64,000 nucleotides of DNA from Venturia oleaginea (taxonomy: Eukaryota; Ascomycota; Dothideomycetes; Venturiales; Venturiaceae), in assembly GCA_013176395.1 (NCBI GenBank), contig JABMLP010000021.1, positions 62,001 to 126,000 of the forward strand, in the 5' to 3' direction. Of this stretch, positions 11,738 through 23,791 are shown one piece after another. The position numbers and the translations under genes were made by a program. The notes beneath the pieces are model-generated. The model ran no database searches. It saw only the letters and a list, made by a program, of their open reading frames with translations, and was not told where the DNA came from. Position 1 is the stretch's first letter; every line of letters begins with the position of its first letter.

Positions 11738-13251
11738 TCAATCCAGACCACTGCTGAGATAGTCGCGTATTTCCAGGCCTACAGAACGGCCAAGAGCAGC
11801 AACGTAATCCCAACTGCAGTTCACTCTCCAGCGACACGACGCATTTAAGACATCGACACCAGCAGCACTGGCACGCGACAGTAGCCGCAATGAGGCAAGT
11901 GTCGATATTTGTGTAAATACATCTGCATTTTGCGGAAGATTGTGTGGTAGTATAGCGCGAAGAATGGCTAGGAGACGATCAAGAGAGAAGGGGGATGCTG
12001 CGAGCATGCTTCGTGGGATCTTGCGATGCTGTGCTTTTCTTCCCACTGCTGTTCCGCCTCCCTTCTTCTTACGCTTCTTCTCGGCAGCTTTCATAAAGAA
12101 GATCTGGTCTTGACGGGCTGGATTGTAGGAGGCTAGGTATGAAGCGCACAGGATAAATTTGGAATAGTATGGCAATTCGTGGCGAGCTGGATCATATTAG
12201 TCGAAGCACCTCGAATGAAGAGAACGGATACTTACCTTTTCCTAAGCTCTTGATGATCCCTCTCTGCTCTTTGTTAATCACATCAGAGATCAAGGCATCT
12301 TCACTCTGGAATAACGTCCGCTTCGAAACCACCAGTCGAGCAAAGTCTCTGGTGCCAAATGTACCGTCCACAATTGGCGCCGTAAAAGGTCTCCAAAGCT
12401 TCTCGCACACTGCTCTGAAGCTTAGAAGATCTCGTGCCGCTCCTCTGGCGAGAGAATCCCAGACTGCAGCAGTAAAGCGTCCCCATACCCAGGCGTCATC
12501 TTCGGCAGCCTCTTGCTCTGTGTAGTCGACATCAGAGTCGAGACCTGCTTGAAAGATCTTAGGTGGAGATTGTGAGAGTATGCGGATGGATTCATCGCGT
12601 GTATAGAAAGGGAAGTGGATGTGAGGAATGCCGGTGGTATGGAACAGTCGAGGACTTGGGACGGAAATGATGAAGATGATGGTTAGGCATGGAATCTGTT
12701 CAAAGATCAGCCATGAATTCAACAAACAGAGGACAATACGCACCCTCTCTACAAAACGTGCTAGTGCCGGTATCAAAGTTGAGGGTGCTTCTCGTTGCTG
12801 ATCTATGCCATCGAAGACCAATGTAAACCTCGTCTGGTTCTCTAGTAGTCGTTCAAGGTTGACTTGAAGGGCGCTCAAGTTCTCGCATAGTCCATAATCC
12901 GATATATCAATGCCAGAATTGGAGAGGTTCGATAACGCTTCGACAGATGCTGCAAAACTGCGCTCAAGGAGCTGCCGTCCAGTAATACATTCCCGCGATT
13001 CGATGATGGCATGAGGAGTAGTGAGGGTTTTGAGGACTGCTTTTGTCACGGCGGTTTTGCCTGTTGCTTGTAGGCCATGGAGGGCGAGACTGGGAGGAGT
13101 TGGGAATGAGGGCTGCAATAAAGTTAGCAGGAGCATGGGGATGCGGCAGGGGGAGTTATGCATTGAACAGAGTGGCCAGAGTTCGGATTTGGACTTCTCT
13201 GCCAGGCAATTGATCATGGAGAAGATCTAAGAGAAAGTCGTCTGGTAGCAT
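11738..13251 (-). CDS. ORC5: Origin recognition complex subunit 5
   Basis: Four exons (13251-13162, 13112-12744, 12695-12236, 12186-11738) total 1368 nt and give 455 residues. The product is the AAA+ ORC5 subunit of the nuclear complex that marks replication origins. Visible are the N-terminal LPGREVQIRTLATLF, Walker A HGLQATGKTAV (about residue 40), Walker B-like LVFDGIDQ (about 130), and the C-terminal domain with ELPYYSKFILCASYLASYNP and KAAEKKRKKKGGG. Introns are 49, 48 and 49 bp. The first appears to use a GC donor (GCATAA) with a CTAAC branch and TTGCAG acceptor, because only that junction keeps the conserved frame. The start at 13251 precedes the conserved LPGRE block by 15 codons. Confidence 0.88.
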
Positions 13252-13899
13252 TGCCAATGTGTGCACCTGCTAGATTGAACTTCTGGAGGTCGCGTAGAAA
13301 ACACGGGCCGTTTCAGGGGCATGCGCCTAATTCTGGTGGGAGGCCCCTTACAGTCGCGTCATTCCTACCTCGACCTCCTGTCGCACCTCAACATCGTCAC
13401 CAAATTATCCGGTGGTTGAAAGCAGACAAAAGTCCTCTCTTGATTTTGAAATGTCCCAGTTGGACGGCCGATCATAGAGGACAAGACTCAAGCAACGCCT
13501 TTATCCCCGATGCTGACATGCTCTCACTGGACAAGGCGGTACAATACTTGCTGGATCATACGGAGGTATCTTGCCATTTAGATGCTATTACACCAATATA
13601 CTCGCCACTCCATTGTTTCCCCACCTCGCCACATCCAAGCTCCCCCGACCCTCATCTCATTGATACTTTTGTCAGCAACGAGTGCTTGGAGCAAGCAGAA
13701 GATCTGGGACGTAGAACACCATCTGCCGCGACTCCTTCGGCTGCTAAACTTTTCATGAGGCTTCTTCGCTTTCATAGCACACATTGCTGCAACTTCATCG
13801 TCGAGCCTATATCCACAAGCCTCGGGTAAGTGACTCTATTCACATGCGGTGACCACCATCACAATCTCCTCTGGTACATCTCCAAACGCACAGAACGTT
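13252..13899. other. Divergent intergenic region upstream of ORC5
   Basis: This is the ORC5 promoter side and probably the 5' region of the membrane-protein gene to the right. A 192-codon plus-strand open frame (13251-13829) has no recognisable motif, and its frame does not join the next exon cleanly at the GTAAGT at 13828. I leave it unassigned. Confidence 0.35.
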
Positions 13900-14208
13900 T
13901 TTGCAACTGGCGCCGCACCAACCTCTTCCTCGTCCACAACAACTACCAGTAAAAGTTTGTCTCAAGGTGCGAGAATTGGAATTGGGCTAGGTGTATCGCT
14001 TGGCGTCTTGCTATTCAGTATTCTAGCAGGTGGTCTGCTTTGGTGGAGAAATAAGAACAATGCCTCAGCTTCAGCTGAAATCAGAGAATATCCAGAATTG
14101 CATGGCAAACCTACGTATGTGGGAACGCACAAGATATTGGGCAACTATGTTTCGACCGAACCTGCTGAGCTAAGCGATACAGGAAGACCTGCAGAGATTG
14201 GTGGTTAA
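13900..14208 (+). CDS. Single-pass membrane protein, C-terminal part; 5' end unresolved
   Basis: The open frame has a Ser/Thr-rich stalk (SSSSTTTTS), one membrane span (IGIGLGVSLGVLLFSILAGG) followed by LWWRNKN, and a short cytoplasmic tail ending AEIGG. This layout is common in fungal WSC/Mid2-like wall sensors and other cell-surface proteins, but no Cys-rich ectodomain is visible. The frame is open back to a TGA at about 13831 with no ATG, so an upstream exon or a lost start is implied. Function not assigned. Confidence 0.5.
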   Translation, partial: FATGAAPTSSSSTTTTSKSLSQGARIGIGLGVSLGVLLFSILAGGLLWWRNKNNASASAEIREYPELHGKPTYVGTHKILGNYVSTEPAELSDTGRPAEIGG

Positions 14209-15680
14209 CTGCTCGAAGCTGTTGCTGCACAAGTCGGAATCATCATGGCCAGAGAAAGACAAAATTTCGACCCCACGAGGCTAGGGTCAACTCTTTCCTG
14301 GAGGAGGGGGAGTAGGTTTAAAGAGAGTATTATTTGACCCGAAAAGCCAGACAGATCCCATCTCCACGTGCTAGTCCTCAGCTGCAAAGGCTGGGTGGTA
14401 CGATCGGCCAGTGAAAGCGTAGGCGAGGGCACTCCGTACTCGAAGGTGTTTAGTTCTTGCAACGATGCAAAGCTTTTACTTGTATGGCAAAACTTACCAC
14501 AAACAGGCCTTTTTGTTCTTTCTCGGCATCAAGGGATAAAATTAAGCCATTTACGTGTAGGAAACGTTTGCAGACTTCCAGCTATGACAACAGGTGACAG
14601 CACAAGCTTTTGCTTATGTTGCTATCGCGACTTCTTACTTTTCGTTTCTCGCATTACACGAACTAAAGATGGTCCTCGCTGCAGGCTGGGAAAATTACCG
14701 CAAAGCACACTAGAGCTGGCACCAACAGCATGAACGCAACAAGCTCAGACGTTGGCGGAATGGAAGGTGGACCGTGCATAATCACGTGGCCCTGGACCCT
14801 GAAGCCCAAAAATTCACATAAAATGAGACGTTTCCCACGAACGATTACAAAAACCATCAGTAGTTTAAACTAAACTAGTCGAGGCTCCCTACGGGGGTAG
14901 TTGAGAGCTACACACCATCTCTTTTGGATCACAGACTCCTCGTCAAATGAGTCTGCCAATACATGTCAATGGGTTCCTTCTCCGTTCCCTGCTTCGTATA
15001 CCAAAGACCAGGCGCTGTCTTCCTATAGCTGTGATTGCCCTAGTGCGGCACGGAGCTGTGTGACGGTTGCTACATCCCTTTTTGATACTTGCTTGTTTGT
15101 TCTGCGAATGGTGACGGTGGATCGACCATGGACTGGAGATGGATTGGAGCGGGGTTGAGGATTGTTCGAGGTTGGTGAAAACTCTGCATTTGCTTTCTTT
15201 TGGACAAACACGCTGTAGAATTTAGAAGTACAGCATACCTTATGTAATCAAGGACTTGGCTCGTCTTTTTGCCGTCTTTTGGTGGCAGGTTCATGTACGG
15301 GAAGGATGACCATGTTCTTGTTCGATGCATAGAATACATTTTGTATAAAACTCAGCCGATGATCAATATGCGAATCTTGAGCAGTTAATGGTCTGATCCT
15401 TCCTCGTCCCATTGCCTGACTGCGCGGTTTCTCCCGGCCCAATCGCCATTTGCACATTACACCAAGGTCCACAATATCACCCACCACTAACCCCGACGAG
15501 AACGACATCTGAAGCCGACTGGTTACTCGGATACTCTGCCGACTGGACCTTATTACTCACGCCTTCTCCTTGAAGACCACTCGGATTCTGCTATCCATGG
15601 TTCGATAACTCTTCAACAACTCGATCGAACCACATCCTCACCTCTCACATAGCCTGTTGCTCTCAAATAAATCATACATA
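14209..15680. other. Long intergenic stretch
   Basis: Several short frames on both strands (for example 14368-14733 plus and 15638-15925 minus) show no domain, no plausible intron structure and no repeat. The last 200 bp form the promoter of the small gene at 15681. Confidence 0.4.
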
Positions 15681-16190
15681 ATGTCAAACCACAGGCCCTT
15701 CTTCGGCTCATTCCTCTCAGCCTTCCGGGCACAGGGTGCCATCCAGAAGGCCGCAACATCACCAACCTCAACGACCTCCACACAGACATCTGCATATTCA
15801 AATACGACCTCAACATCCACAACCGCAAATACACCTTCAGCAGCTCGAACGATAACAACAAAGTCATCACAACCAGTCGCGGGAGCAACGACAGTAGCAC
15901 TGCAAACCTCAACCACCCACTTCACACCGACAAGACAACATTCTGCGTCACCTTACTCGCGGAGTCCGGGCACAGGCACGTCACCTGGACAAGCCGGACT
16001 GAGTCCATTGCAGAGTCGCGGCAGAAGGGGAAGTGACAGTTCGAACGAAGGGTTCAAGGAGAGCCACGGCGCAGAAAAGTGGTACATTGGTGGTAGAACG
16101 GCGGCAGGGGAGGAGAGAATTTACAAGTTGAGTATGGTCAAGAGACCGAGGAGCATCGATCGGTTGAGCTTGGATAGGATGAGTCTGTGA
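15681..16190 (+). CDS. Small Ser/Thr-rich protein with conserved-looking C-terminus
   Basis: A single exon gives 169 residues from the ATG at 15681 (MSNHRPFFGSFLSAFRAQG). An in-frame ATG eight codons upstream is possible, but the chosen start follows an A-rich leader and opens the N-terminal helix. The middle (about residues 25-90) is low-complexity Thr/Ser/Ala. The C-terminus, GAEKWYIGGRTAAGEERIYK followed by RPRSIDRLSLDRMSL, has the look of a conserved motif and a phosphorylatable basic/serine tail. I recognise no named family. No signal peptide or membrane span. Confidence 0.6.
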   Translation: MSNHRPFFGSFLSAFRAQGAIQKAATSPTSTTSTQTSAYSNTTSTSTTANTPSAARTITTKSSQPVAGATTVALQTSTTHFTPTRQHSASPYSRSPGTGTSPGQAGLSPLQSRGRRGSDSSNEGFKESHGAEKWYIGGRTAAGEERIYKLSMVKRPRSIDRLSLDRMSL

Positions 16191-17548
16191 AGACGTCGCA
16201 AAAGAAGGGTACAGGAAGAGGTTGGTATGGGATTATGACGGTATGATACTAGGCATTTGCATTCTTGGCGCTTGGGTGGAACATGAGGTATGTCCCTCGT
16301 GTTGGGTATGGTCTATGGGATAGAGAATCATGGGAAGGACAATGACGGCATGAAGATCGTATACAATTGTTACGCTGTCGAGGCCGCGTGCTCTGAGGAC
16401 GTACTTTGACATTGACGGTTTTGTATGTTTTACTTTTCTAAGGGAGGAACACCGGACATATTGTACCGCGATAGTGTACATACAACACATGAAAAAGCGT
16501 CTGTTTTGGTCTTTGGCGCTCTGACAAGCCCGACTCAGACTTGCAGAATCAGTTCGGATCGGTAAGAATTCTAGTACTTGATTCCAGCAACTCTCCAGGA
16601 TTTCTTTTCTTGATCGTCAGTTCCAATGTCACTAAACTTCCACCCAGGTACCTCTTATAGCAAAGAAAACCCACATCCCTCCGTGTCTTGTTCTGCTTGG
16701 TGCTCCCTTGGTATGTAATTCTTGTATAGTAGTTTATTTATACATTGGCTCGCTGCCGGTCAGCATACGACCACTTCTATGTTCTTCATGCAACCGCCAA
16801 CAATTCAAAGACATCAAAAACATAGACTCGGGAAAGGAATATAGGCTTGTATGTCTTCTAGAGCTAGAGCTTCACTTATGATTATGGCTTGAATGATTGG
16901 TCGCAATCGATCCCGAAACAGAGGCGGACCGGCCAAAGCGAATCATTCCGCGCATCGAAGCCTCATCTCAAGAATTGCATTCACTGCGCAACTTGCACGC
17001 GACCCGATCCAGAAATAAGAACGGAGAACCGTGATTGTCTAACAGTCACATATACAGCGAAGAAAATTGTGAGGCAAAAGATCAGAGTGCGTCGGCTAGA
17101 ATCTTTTGTCAACCGCCCCCTCAACTTCTCCTAAGTCCTCATCGTCAACTTTCTCCAATCCATGCTGCCATTTTCAGACCACCCGACGAGCATTGAGAGC
17201 ACGTATCACGCTCCTTTATCTTTCAGCAACCGAAAGTACCTTATCCCCCAGTTCTCTGCGACGCGCCCTCGACGCTGCGGGCCATAGACCAGAATCCAAG
17301 AAACGGCAATACTATTACCGCGTCCTGCTCATGCCAGGCCTGAAATCGGTAGAGACCATCCCGTAGTCGCCAAAGAGGGGAGAGAAGTGCTGTCTGAAGG
17401 GGCCACTTACTGAGTTGGGTTCCGTCTTAGTTTTGGAACTGGAGCTGGGTCTCTTCTTTCTACCGCTAGATCTGTTCCATCCGCAACCAACCCTCTATCA
17501 CCACCGCCACCTACCAGCACACCCCTCGAAAGGCTTCCAACGGCAATC
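16191..17548. other. Intergenic region upstream of SET2
   Basis: No gene, RNA or repeat recognised. The sequence just before 17549 is C-rich with ACCACC-like blocks and is probably the SET2 leader. Short plus-strand frames (16889-17134, 17106-17366) have no family features. Confidence 0.4.
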
Positions 17549-20538
17549 ATGTCTTCCAGCGACGTGGGAAAAGAAGAGGAACTCAAATCAGATGTTGCTA
17601 AACTGAAGTTGGAGGGCACCGCAACACCTGTAGAAGGGGACTTTACGCCGAACATCCTCAAATCGATACCCTCACGCTCGGCCACATCAACACCCAGACC
17701 CGATCTAAGACCCTCAAGAAACCTACGGCTGGATACACAATCGCCTGCAAAGTTGGAGAGCGGCTCTCAGACACCTGTGGATAGAATGGAGTCCACCGTG
17801 AGCGGCGAAATATCAGTTAAGTTGGAGCCTGGCAAGCCCCCGAAATTGACTCGCAACGCATCACAAAAGGTCGTCTCAAGGGCCCCCCCACTATTTACAG
17901 ATGAGCCAGACATGTATGATGAGGCGACAAAGACATTTGAAGTTCTCCCTACTTGCACGTATGCGTCGAAATGGCTGGGCTCGACAGAGCATGCCATGGA
18001 CTGTGACTGCAGAGAAAACTGGGGTGAGTCTCATCACAATATCCCATCTGACTACGATTCCTGAGAGCCACACTGATACCGACCGCAGAAGATGGTAAAA
18101 ACCACGCTTGCGACGAAGAATCTGACTGCATCAACCGTCTGACCAAAATCGAGTGCACAGGCCATGGCAGTTGTGGTAAGAAATGCCAAAACCGCCGCTT
18201 CAAAAACCAAGAATACGCAGATGTCTCTGTTTTCAAAACGGAAAAGAAAGGATACGGTCTTCGCGCAAACACGGCTTTGTCACACGGCGACTTCATTTTC
18301 GAGTATATCGGCGAAGTTATTGATGAACCCAGATTCCGGAAGCGGATGCTACGATATGATAAGGAAGGTGTAAAGCATTTTTATTTCATGTCGCTCAACA
18401 AGGGCGAATTCGTCGATGCAACAAAGAAAGGCAATCTGGGACGATTCTGTAACCACTCCTGCAATCCCAATGCATACGTGGACAAGTGGGTGGTGGGCGA
18501 CAAACTCTGCATGGGTATCTTTGCGGGGCGGGATGTTAAAGCCGGCGAAGAATTGGTTTTCAACTACAACGTCGACCGATATGGAGCCAACCCACAACCT
18601 TGCTACTGTGGTGAATCGAATTGCACAGGCTTCATCGGTGGTAAAACGCAGACCGAGAAGGCAACGAAATTGTCCGATGCGACAATCGAAGCTCTTGGTA
18701 TCGAGGATGGCGATTCATGGGAAACGGCCACCGCCAAGAGACCCAAGAAAGCGAAGAAGAAGGATGGCGAAGACGACGAGGAATATGTCAACAAGATCCA
18801 GCCCAAGCAACTCGAGGAGGAGAGTGTCACCAATCTCATGGCCACGCTTATGCAGTGCAAGGAGAAGTGGATCGCTGTCAAGCTGCTGTCTCGAATACAA
18901 CAGGCCGAAGAGGAGAAAGTCATCCACCGCATCCTTCGCATGCACGGATACCGAACACTCAAGATTGTTCTCAACGAATTCAAAGACGATGCGAATGTTT
19001 GTCTGCAGGTCTTTGACGTTCTTTTCAAGTTCCCACGTCTCAGCAGGAATAAGATCGAGACTTCGGGTATCGAGACAACGGTTCAAGAATTGCAGAAGAG
19101 TGACGACGAGCGAGTCATCGAACAAGCCGACAAGATTCTGAAAGAATGGGCAAAGCTTACCATGGAGTATCGCATCCCTCGAATGAAGCGCGATCCAAAT
19201 GCTGCGCCCGAGCCCGCACGGGTAGAACGACGTGCACGGTCGAGATCGCGGTCACGGTCACGCTCCAAATCCCCACCCACTGCTCCATCAGGACCTCGAA
19301 GTAACATGCCTCAACGAGCTGTACCTTTCTTTGGAGGACCTCGACCGCCGCCATTTCGCAGACCGCCGCCTCCGCCGAGTCAGCTTCCACCTGGATGGTT
19401 TTCTGCCGTTGATGCAGCTGGCAAAACGTATTTCTACAGTGCCGCTGGTGCAACGCAATGGACTAGACCTTCAGAGCCAGCAATTCAACCGCCTCCGCCG
19501 CCAAAGATTCTCAGCCACGAAGAAAAGTTACAGCTCATCATTGACGGATGCGTCAAGACTACGACGCCGAATGGTCCATCAGCTGCTGCGACTCCAAAAC
19601 AAGAAGAGGAGACGCCGAAGAAAGACAAGGATCGATGGTGGTCTTATCCTATCGAGAAGCAGAAGAAGATTTACGAGTCGACTGTAAGCTTCGTTATTGT
19701 TCTTAACTATGGCCCATACTCATCGTGTAATAGTTATTCCCGCATATCAAACCGATACTGGACAAGTTCAAGCACAAGCTTCCCCGAGATGACTTGAAGC
19801 GACTTGCAAAAGAGGTATGCCCTGCATCGATTTCCAACATCAATACCAACTAATATGACAATCTAGGTTGCCAAGAAAATGGTAGAATCTGACTATAAAA
19901 ACAAGCGAGTGTCTGATCCTCGGAAGATGGGCGAGAAACAAATCAGAGCGGCGAAGAAATACGTCCTCGATTATATGAACAAAGCCGTTCACAAGAAACG
20001 TGAACACGATAAAAAGAAGATGGCGCGAGAGGAAGAGAAGGCGCGTGACGAGGCGGCGAAGAAGCCAAACGGCACGGCACCTCGGATAGCCGCCTCTGGC
20101 TCGCCTGTTGGAGACAATGACGAGGAGGAAGATATGGACATCGAGATGAGTGACGATGAAGAGGCGGACAACACAGCCAGTGACGTTGCTCCCAAAAGGA
20201 AGAGAGATGGAGAGACACCGGCCACACCGGTTGATGATGACGACGCAACTGCGGGTGCAAATAAGAAAGTGAAAACTGAGCAGGAAGCAAGGCCGCCACC
20301 GCCGCCACCTCCTCCGCCGCCCGCTGAGGAGGATTATCCTATGGATGAAAGTGCGACACCGACGCAGGAACCGAGTCCTGTGGAAAGCGAGGCGAGAGGA
20401 TATGAAGAGGTCAAGGCAGTGAATGGCAATGCAGCAAGGAGTCCTGTGCAGCTTGCCACGCCTTCGACGAATGGATCTTATGAGCAGGAGTTGAAGATCA
20501 AGGGTCAGAGCAAGTCATGGACGAATGGTAGTCTGTAG
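17549..20538 (+). CDS. SET2: Histone H3 lysine-36 methyltransferase SET2
   Basis: Four exons (17549-18023, 18089-19683, 19734-19814, 19867-20538) total 2823 nt, 940 residues, with 65-, 50- and 52-bp GT-AG introns. The enzyme methylates H3K36 in nucleosomes behind elongating RNA polymerase II. In order: an acidic/Ser-rich N-terminus, AWS domain (CDCRENW across intron 1, then [13 protein letters not shown]), SET domain ([19 protein letters not shown] near residue 280, ELVFNYNVD), and post-[14 protein letters not shown] near 335. An Arg/Ser stretch ([13 protein letters not shown]), proline runs and a WW domain follow ([19 protein letters not shown], about 590-620). The SRI domain binds the phosphorylated polymerase tail ([20 protein letters not shown]). 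The C-terminal tail is long, acidic and Pro-rich. All cofactor and zinc motifs appear intact. Confidence 0.95.
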
Positions 20539-21152
20539 TGATTACATGTCGACTCTTTTTCTTCTTTTCGTTACTCTATCATACCCGGTGGGAGCATTTG
20601 GAGCACCATGTTTGATGTAGGTTTCTTCTTTCTTCTTTATTGATTGTATGAATAGTATATCATTTACTCTTAGTGATAAGAGGTGATGGGTCGGGGATTG
20701 GACATGGTAATGGATAGTACTTGACATGCCTTAAGGTCAAGAAAAGCAGATATGTAAGGCGAAAAAACATTGAAAATCTTGCCGGCGGGTTAGACCTTTG
20801 TATTAGACCTTATCAAATGCTCTCCGGTACCGCAAGCCAAGAGGCCGAACGCCGAACTATCGTCAACTCCTTTTGGCAATGTCGGCACTCTCTCCAGGGC
20901 TACCAACGGCTTGATATACCACATAGAGCTTAGGCGGGAACGCCCTGCATCCCAAACTTTAGACAATAGGAACAGCCCCCGCGAACCCAAGACACAATGT
21001 CAAACGGCTATCAGCGGCAAGGTGCCCGTCGACGTCGCGAAATGGGTCGCTGCAATGCTATATCACACTTCAATTGCCCCCACTCTCAACACCTCAATTG
21101 ACCTCTTTCATCTTGATCCTCACACAGCCTAGCCAGCTACACCACCTCCAGC
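20539..21152. other. Intergenic region between SET2 and UGA1
   Basis: Both genes read rightwards, so this holds the SET2 3' end and the UGA1 promoter. No gene or repeat recognised. Confidence 0.45.
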
Positions 21153-22989
21153 ATGTCCTCCCTCATGCGCTCCCTCGCCCGCCACGCTCCGGCTCTTCGC
21201 ACCACTCTACCGTCACGCCAATATGCCACCGCCGCTGCCGTAGCACCTACAACCTCATCCTTTACCAACTCAATACCCCGAACCGACAATATCTCTCCTC
21301 CTCCAAGTCGAAGCAAGCTGCCCAACGTAGGAACCCAACTCTTCCATGGCGAACCCACAGGTCCGAGTGTCAAGACGCAGATTCCGGGGCCGAAGAGTGC
21401 GAAGGCGATTGAGAGGTTGACGAAGGTGTTTGATACGAGGAGTTTAAATATGATCGCTGATTATAAGGAGAGTAAGGGGAATTATATTGCTGACCCGGAT
21501 GGAAATATGCTTTTGGACGTGTAAGTTCGTCTTTACCTTCGTATGGGGATATGGGTTCGAAGTTGGAGTACCTCTGACCCGTGGGCGATTGACTGGCTGG
21601 AAGCTGGAGTCTTTGATCTCCGTCTACAGACTGGCTCTCGGTCGAGAAAGATCAGGCTGCACATTCTTAAGATTAAACTAAGCCACCCACCGGCTGATAG
21701 GAAGCTAACACGATGCTACAGGTACGCCCAAATCGCCTCTATCCCAGTGGGATACAACAATCCAGCCCTTTATGCAGCTGCGTCCTCTCCAGAAATGATC
21801 TCCTCCATAATCAACCGACCAGCCCTCGGAAACTTCCCCCAGGATGACTGGGCAGACATTATCGAGACTGGCATTCTTTCTGTAGCACCAAAAGGTCTTA
21901 ACCAGGTCTTCACAGCTCAGGCTGGGTCTGATGCAAACGAATTGGCGTACAAAGCAGCATTCATGTGGAAGAGACAGCAAGAACGCGGTGGGCACCATGT
22001 CGAATTCACAGAGGAAGAGGTGCATACGTCCATGAAGAATGAGAGTCCCGGTGCGCCAGAATTGAGCATTCTCTCTTTCACGTCTGGTTTCCACGGACGT
22101 CTCTTTGGCTCCCTGAGCACAACACGCAGCAAGCCCATTCACAAACTTGATATCCCAGCCTTCGACTGGCCACAAGCTCCCTTCCCATCCCTTAAATACC
22201 CGCTCGACGCGGCGCAGAACCTCGAATACAACGCCAAAGAGGAACAACGCTGTCTCGACGTCGCAGAACACCTCATCGAAACATATCACAACCGACCCGT
22301 CGCCGTTGTCATCGAGCCCGTTCAATCGGAGGGTGGAGATAACCATGCCACACCAAACTTCTTTAGAGGTCTCCGTGACATCACGAAGAAACACAATGTG
22401 CTCTTGATTGTCGATGAGGTTCAGACTGGTGTGGGTGCGACAGGAAAGTTCTGGGCACATGAACATTGGAACTTGGACACGCCACCGGATATGGTTACAT
22501 TCTCCAAGAAGGCTCAAACTGCTGGGTATTACTTTGGCAACGATGATCTGCGACCAAATAAGGCATACAGACAATTCAACACGTGGATGGGTGACCCAGC
22601 TCGTGCACTCTTATTCAAGGCTATCATCAAGGAGATTGAACGTCTTGATTTGGTGAAGCACACTGCTGAGACTGGAGAGTACCTCTACGCCGGCCTGGAG
22701 AGCTTGGCAAAGAAGTACCCCAATGAGGTTAAGGACCTTCGAGGCAAGGGTCAAGGTACTTTCTTGGCGTTTGACAGCCCGAGACGCGATGCCGTGCTCA
22801 AGGCTGCAAAGAGTGTGGGCATCAACATTGGGGGATCTGGTGAGAAGGCTGTGCGTCTGCGACCCATGTTGATATTCCAGAAGGATCATGGTAAGTTATT
22901 GCATATCAATTTGGATTGATGAAGATTTTGCTAACCAAGACACAGCGGATATTCTGCTTGAAGGCCTGGAGAAGATTTTCAAAAAGTAG
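21153..22989 (+). CDS. UGA1: 4-aminobutyrate (GABA) aminotransferase, mitochondrial-type
   Basis: Three exons (21153-21520, 21722-22890, 22946-22989) encode 526 residues; introns are 201 and 55 bp. The enzyme is a class-III PLP aminotransferase converting GABA and 2-oxoglutarate to succinic semialdehyde and glutamate. The N-terminus (MSSLMRSLARHAPALRTTLPSRQ in part) is basic, hydroxyl-rich and amphipathic, like a mitochondrial presequence. Landmarks are AQAGSDANELAYKAAFM (cofactor phosphate pocket), SGFHGRLFGSLSTTRSK, VIEPVQSEGGD, VDEVQTGVGATGKFWAHE (PLP-binding Asp) and FSKKAQ with the Schiff-base lysine. The C-terminal exon adds only DILLEGLEKIFKK. The first intron is unusually long for this locus. 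No disruption seen. Confidence 0.92.
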
Positions 22990-23791
22990 ACGAAGCATGT
23001 GGGATTTGGAGTGTGAGATGGCGAATGGTGCAAACATGGATTTGTGAGCAGACATACGGCAGCATCAAGACCGGAATTGGCAATGGTTATGGGCTCTATA
23101 TAGTGATGATGAATCCTCTCGAGAGTGAAAGTCGAGCAAGGATTCTGAGAGAAAGGGCAATACTTTGGGAATGCTGCAAGATTTGAAAACCATTCAGTTT
23201 CATATGAAACATTGTGTGAGAAGGTGGCACTCAATGAAAGCGAAATTTTGAGATGAGATTCTACCAAGTTGGGTTCTCGCAATGAGATATTGGGTTTTAT
23301 AATAATAGATTTCCATCTTAGACTGGTCTGAGGTCTTCAATAAACACGTTTACGAGTTTGCTGGACAATGTCCATTTCGTCATTTGATTATCCGTAGAGT
23401 ATAGGAAAAACTTATCAGAATTGGAGAAAGGATGAATTTCTATTTGTACGTCGAGGTTGAACATGAAGTGAAGAGTCAGGAGTGGCATCCTATGTTGGAC
23501 ACAGCTTTCTATTATTGCAAGTACAGTAAGATGTGATGAGCTGCTTGCCGTGCTTCTGATATCTACGATAACCCCGATCTCGAAATATCCCTGGGGTCTA
23601 GTTCCCCTACTATTTGGACCTCTGTAGGCGAACTTGGATCGCCGCTGGCAAGTGCGAATCGTTGAATTGTTCCGGGGATTTGGATCGGAAGCGGGTGGAG
23701 AAGGGTTGATGTATTTTTTCTCCCACTATCGAATATATCTTAGATCGCGCGTCCAATGCCCTTTGAAAGATATATAATCCATTGTGTAGTA
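22990..23791. other. Intergenic region between UGA1 and the mariner copy
   Basis: UGA1 3' flank followed by AT-rich sequence. No gene recognised; the right edge is the TA target duplicate of the transposon at 23792. Confidence 0.4.

Noticed and set aside
13251..13829. 192-codon plus-strand frame upstream of the membrane protein
   Set aside because: Starts inside the ORC5 first codon region, has no motif, and its frame does not join the next exon at the available donor.
18603..19125. Minus-strand frames within SET2
   Set aside because: Antisense shadows of the SET2 coding exon.
21705..22574. 289-codon minus-strand frame
   Set aside because: Antisense of UGA1 exon 2, which has unmistakable aminotransferase motifs.
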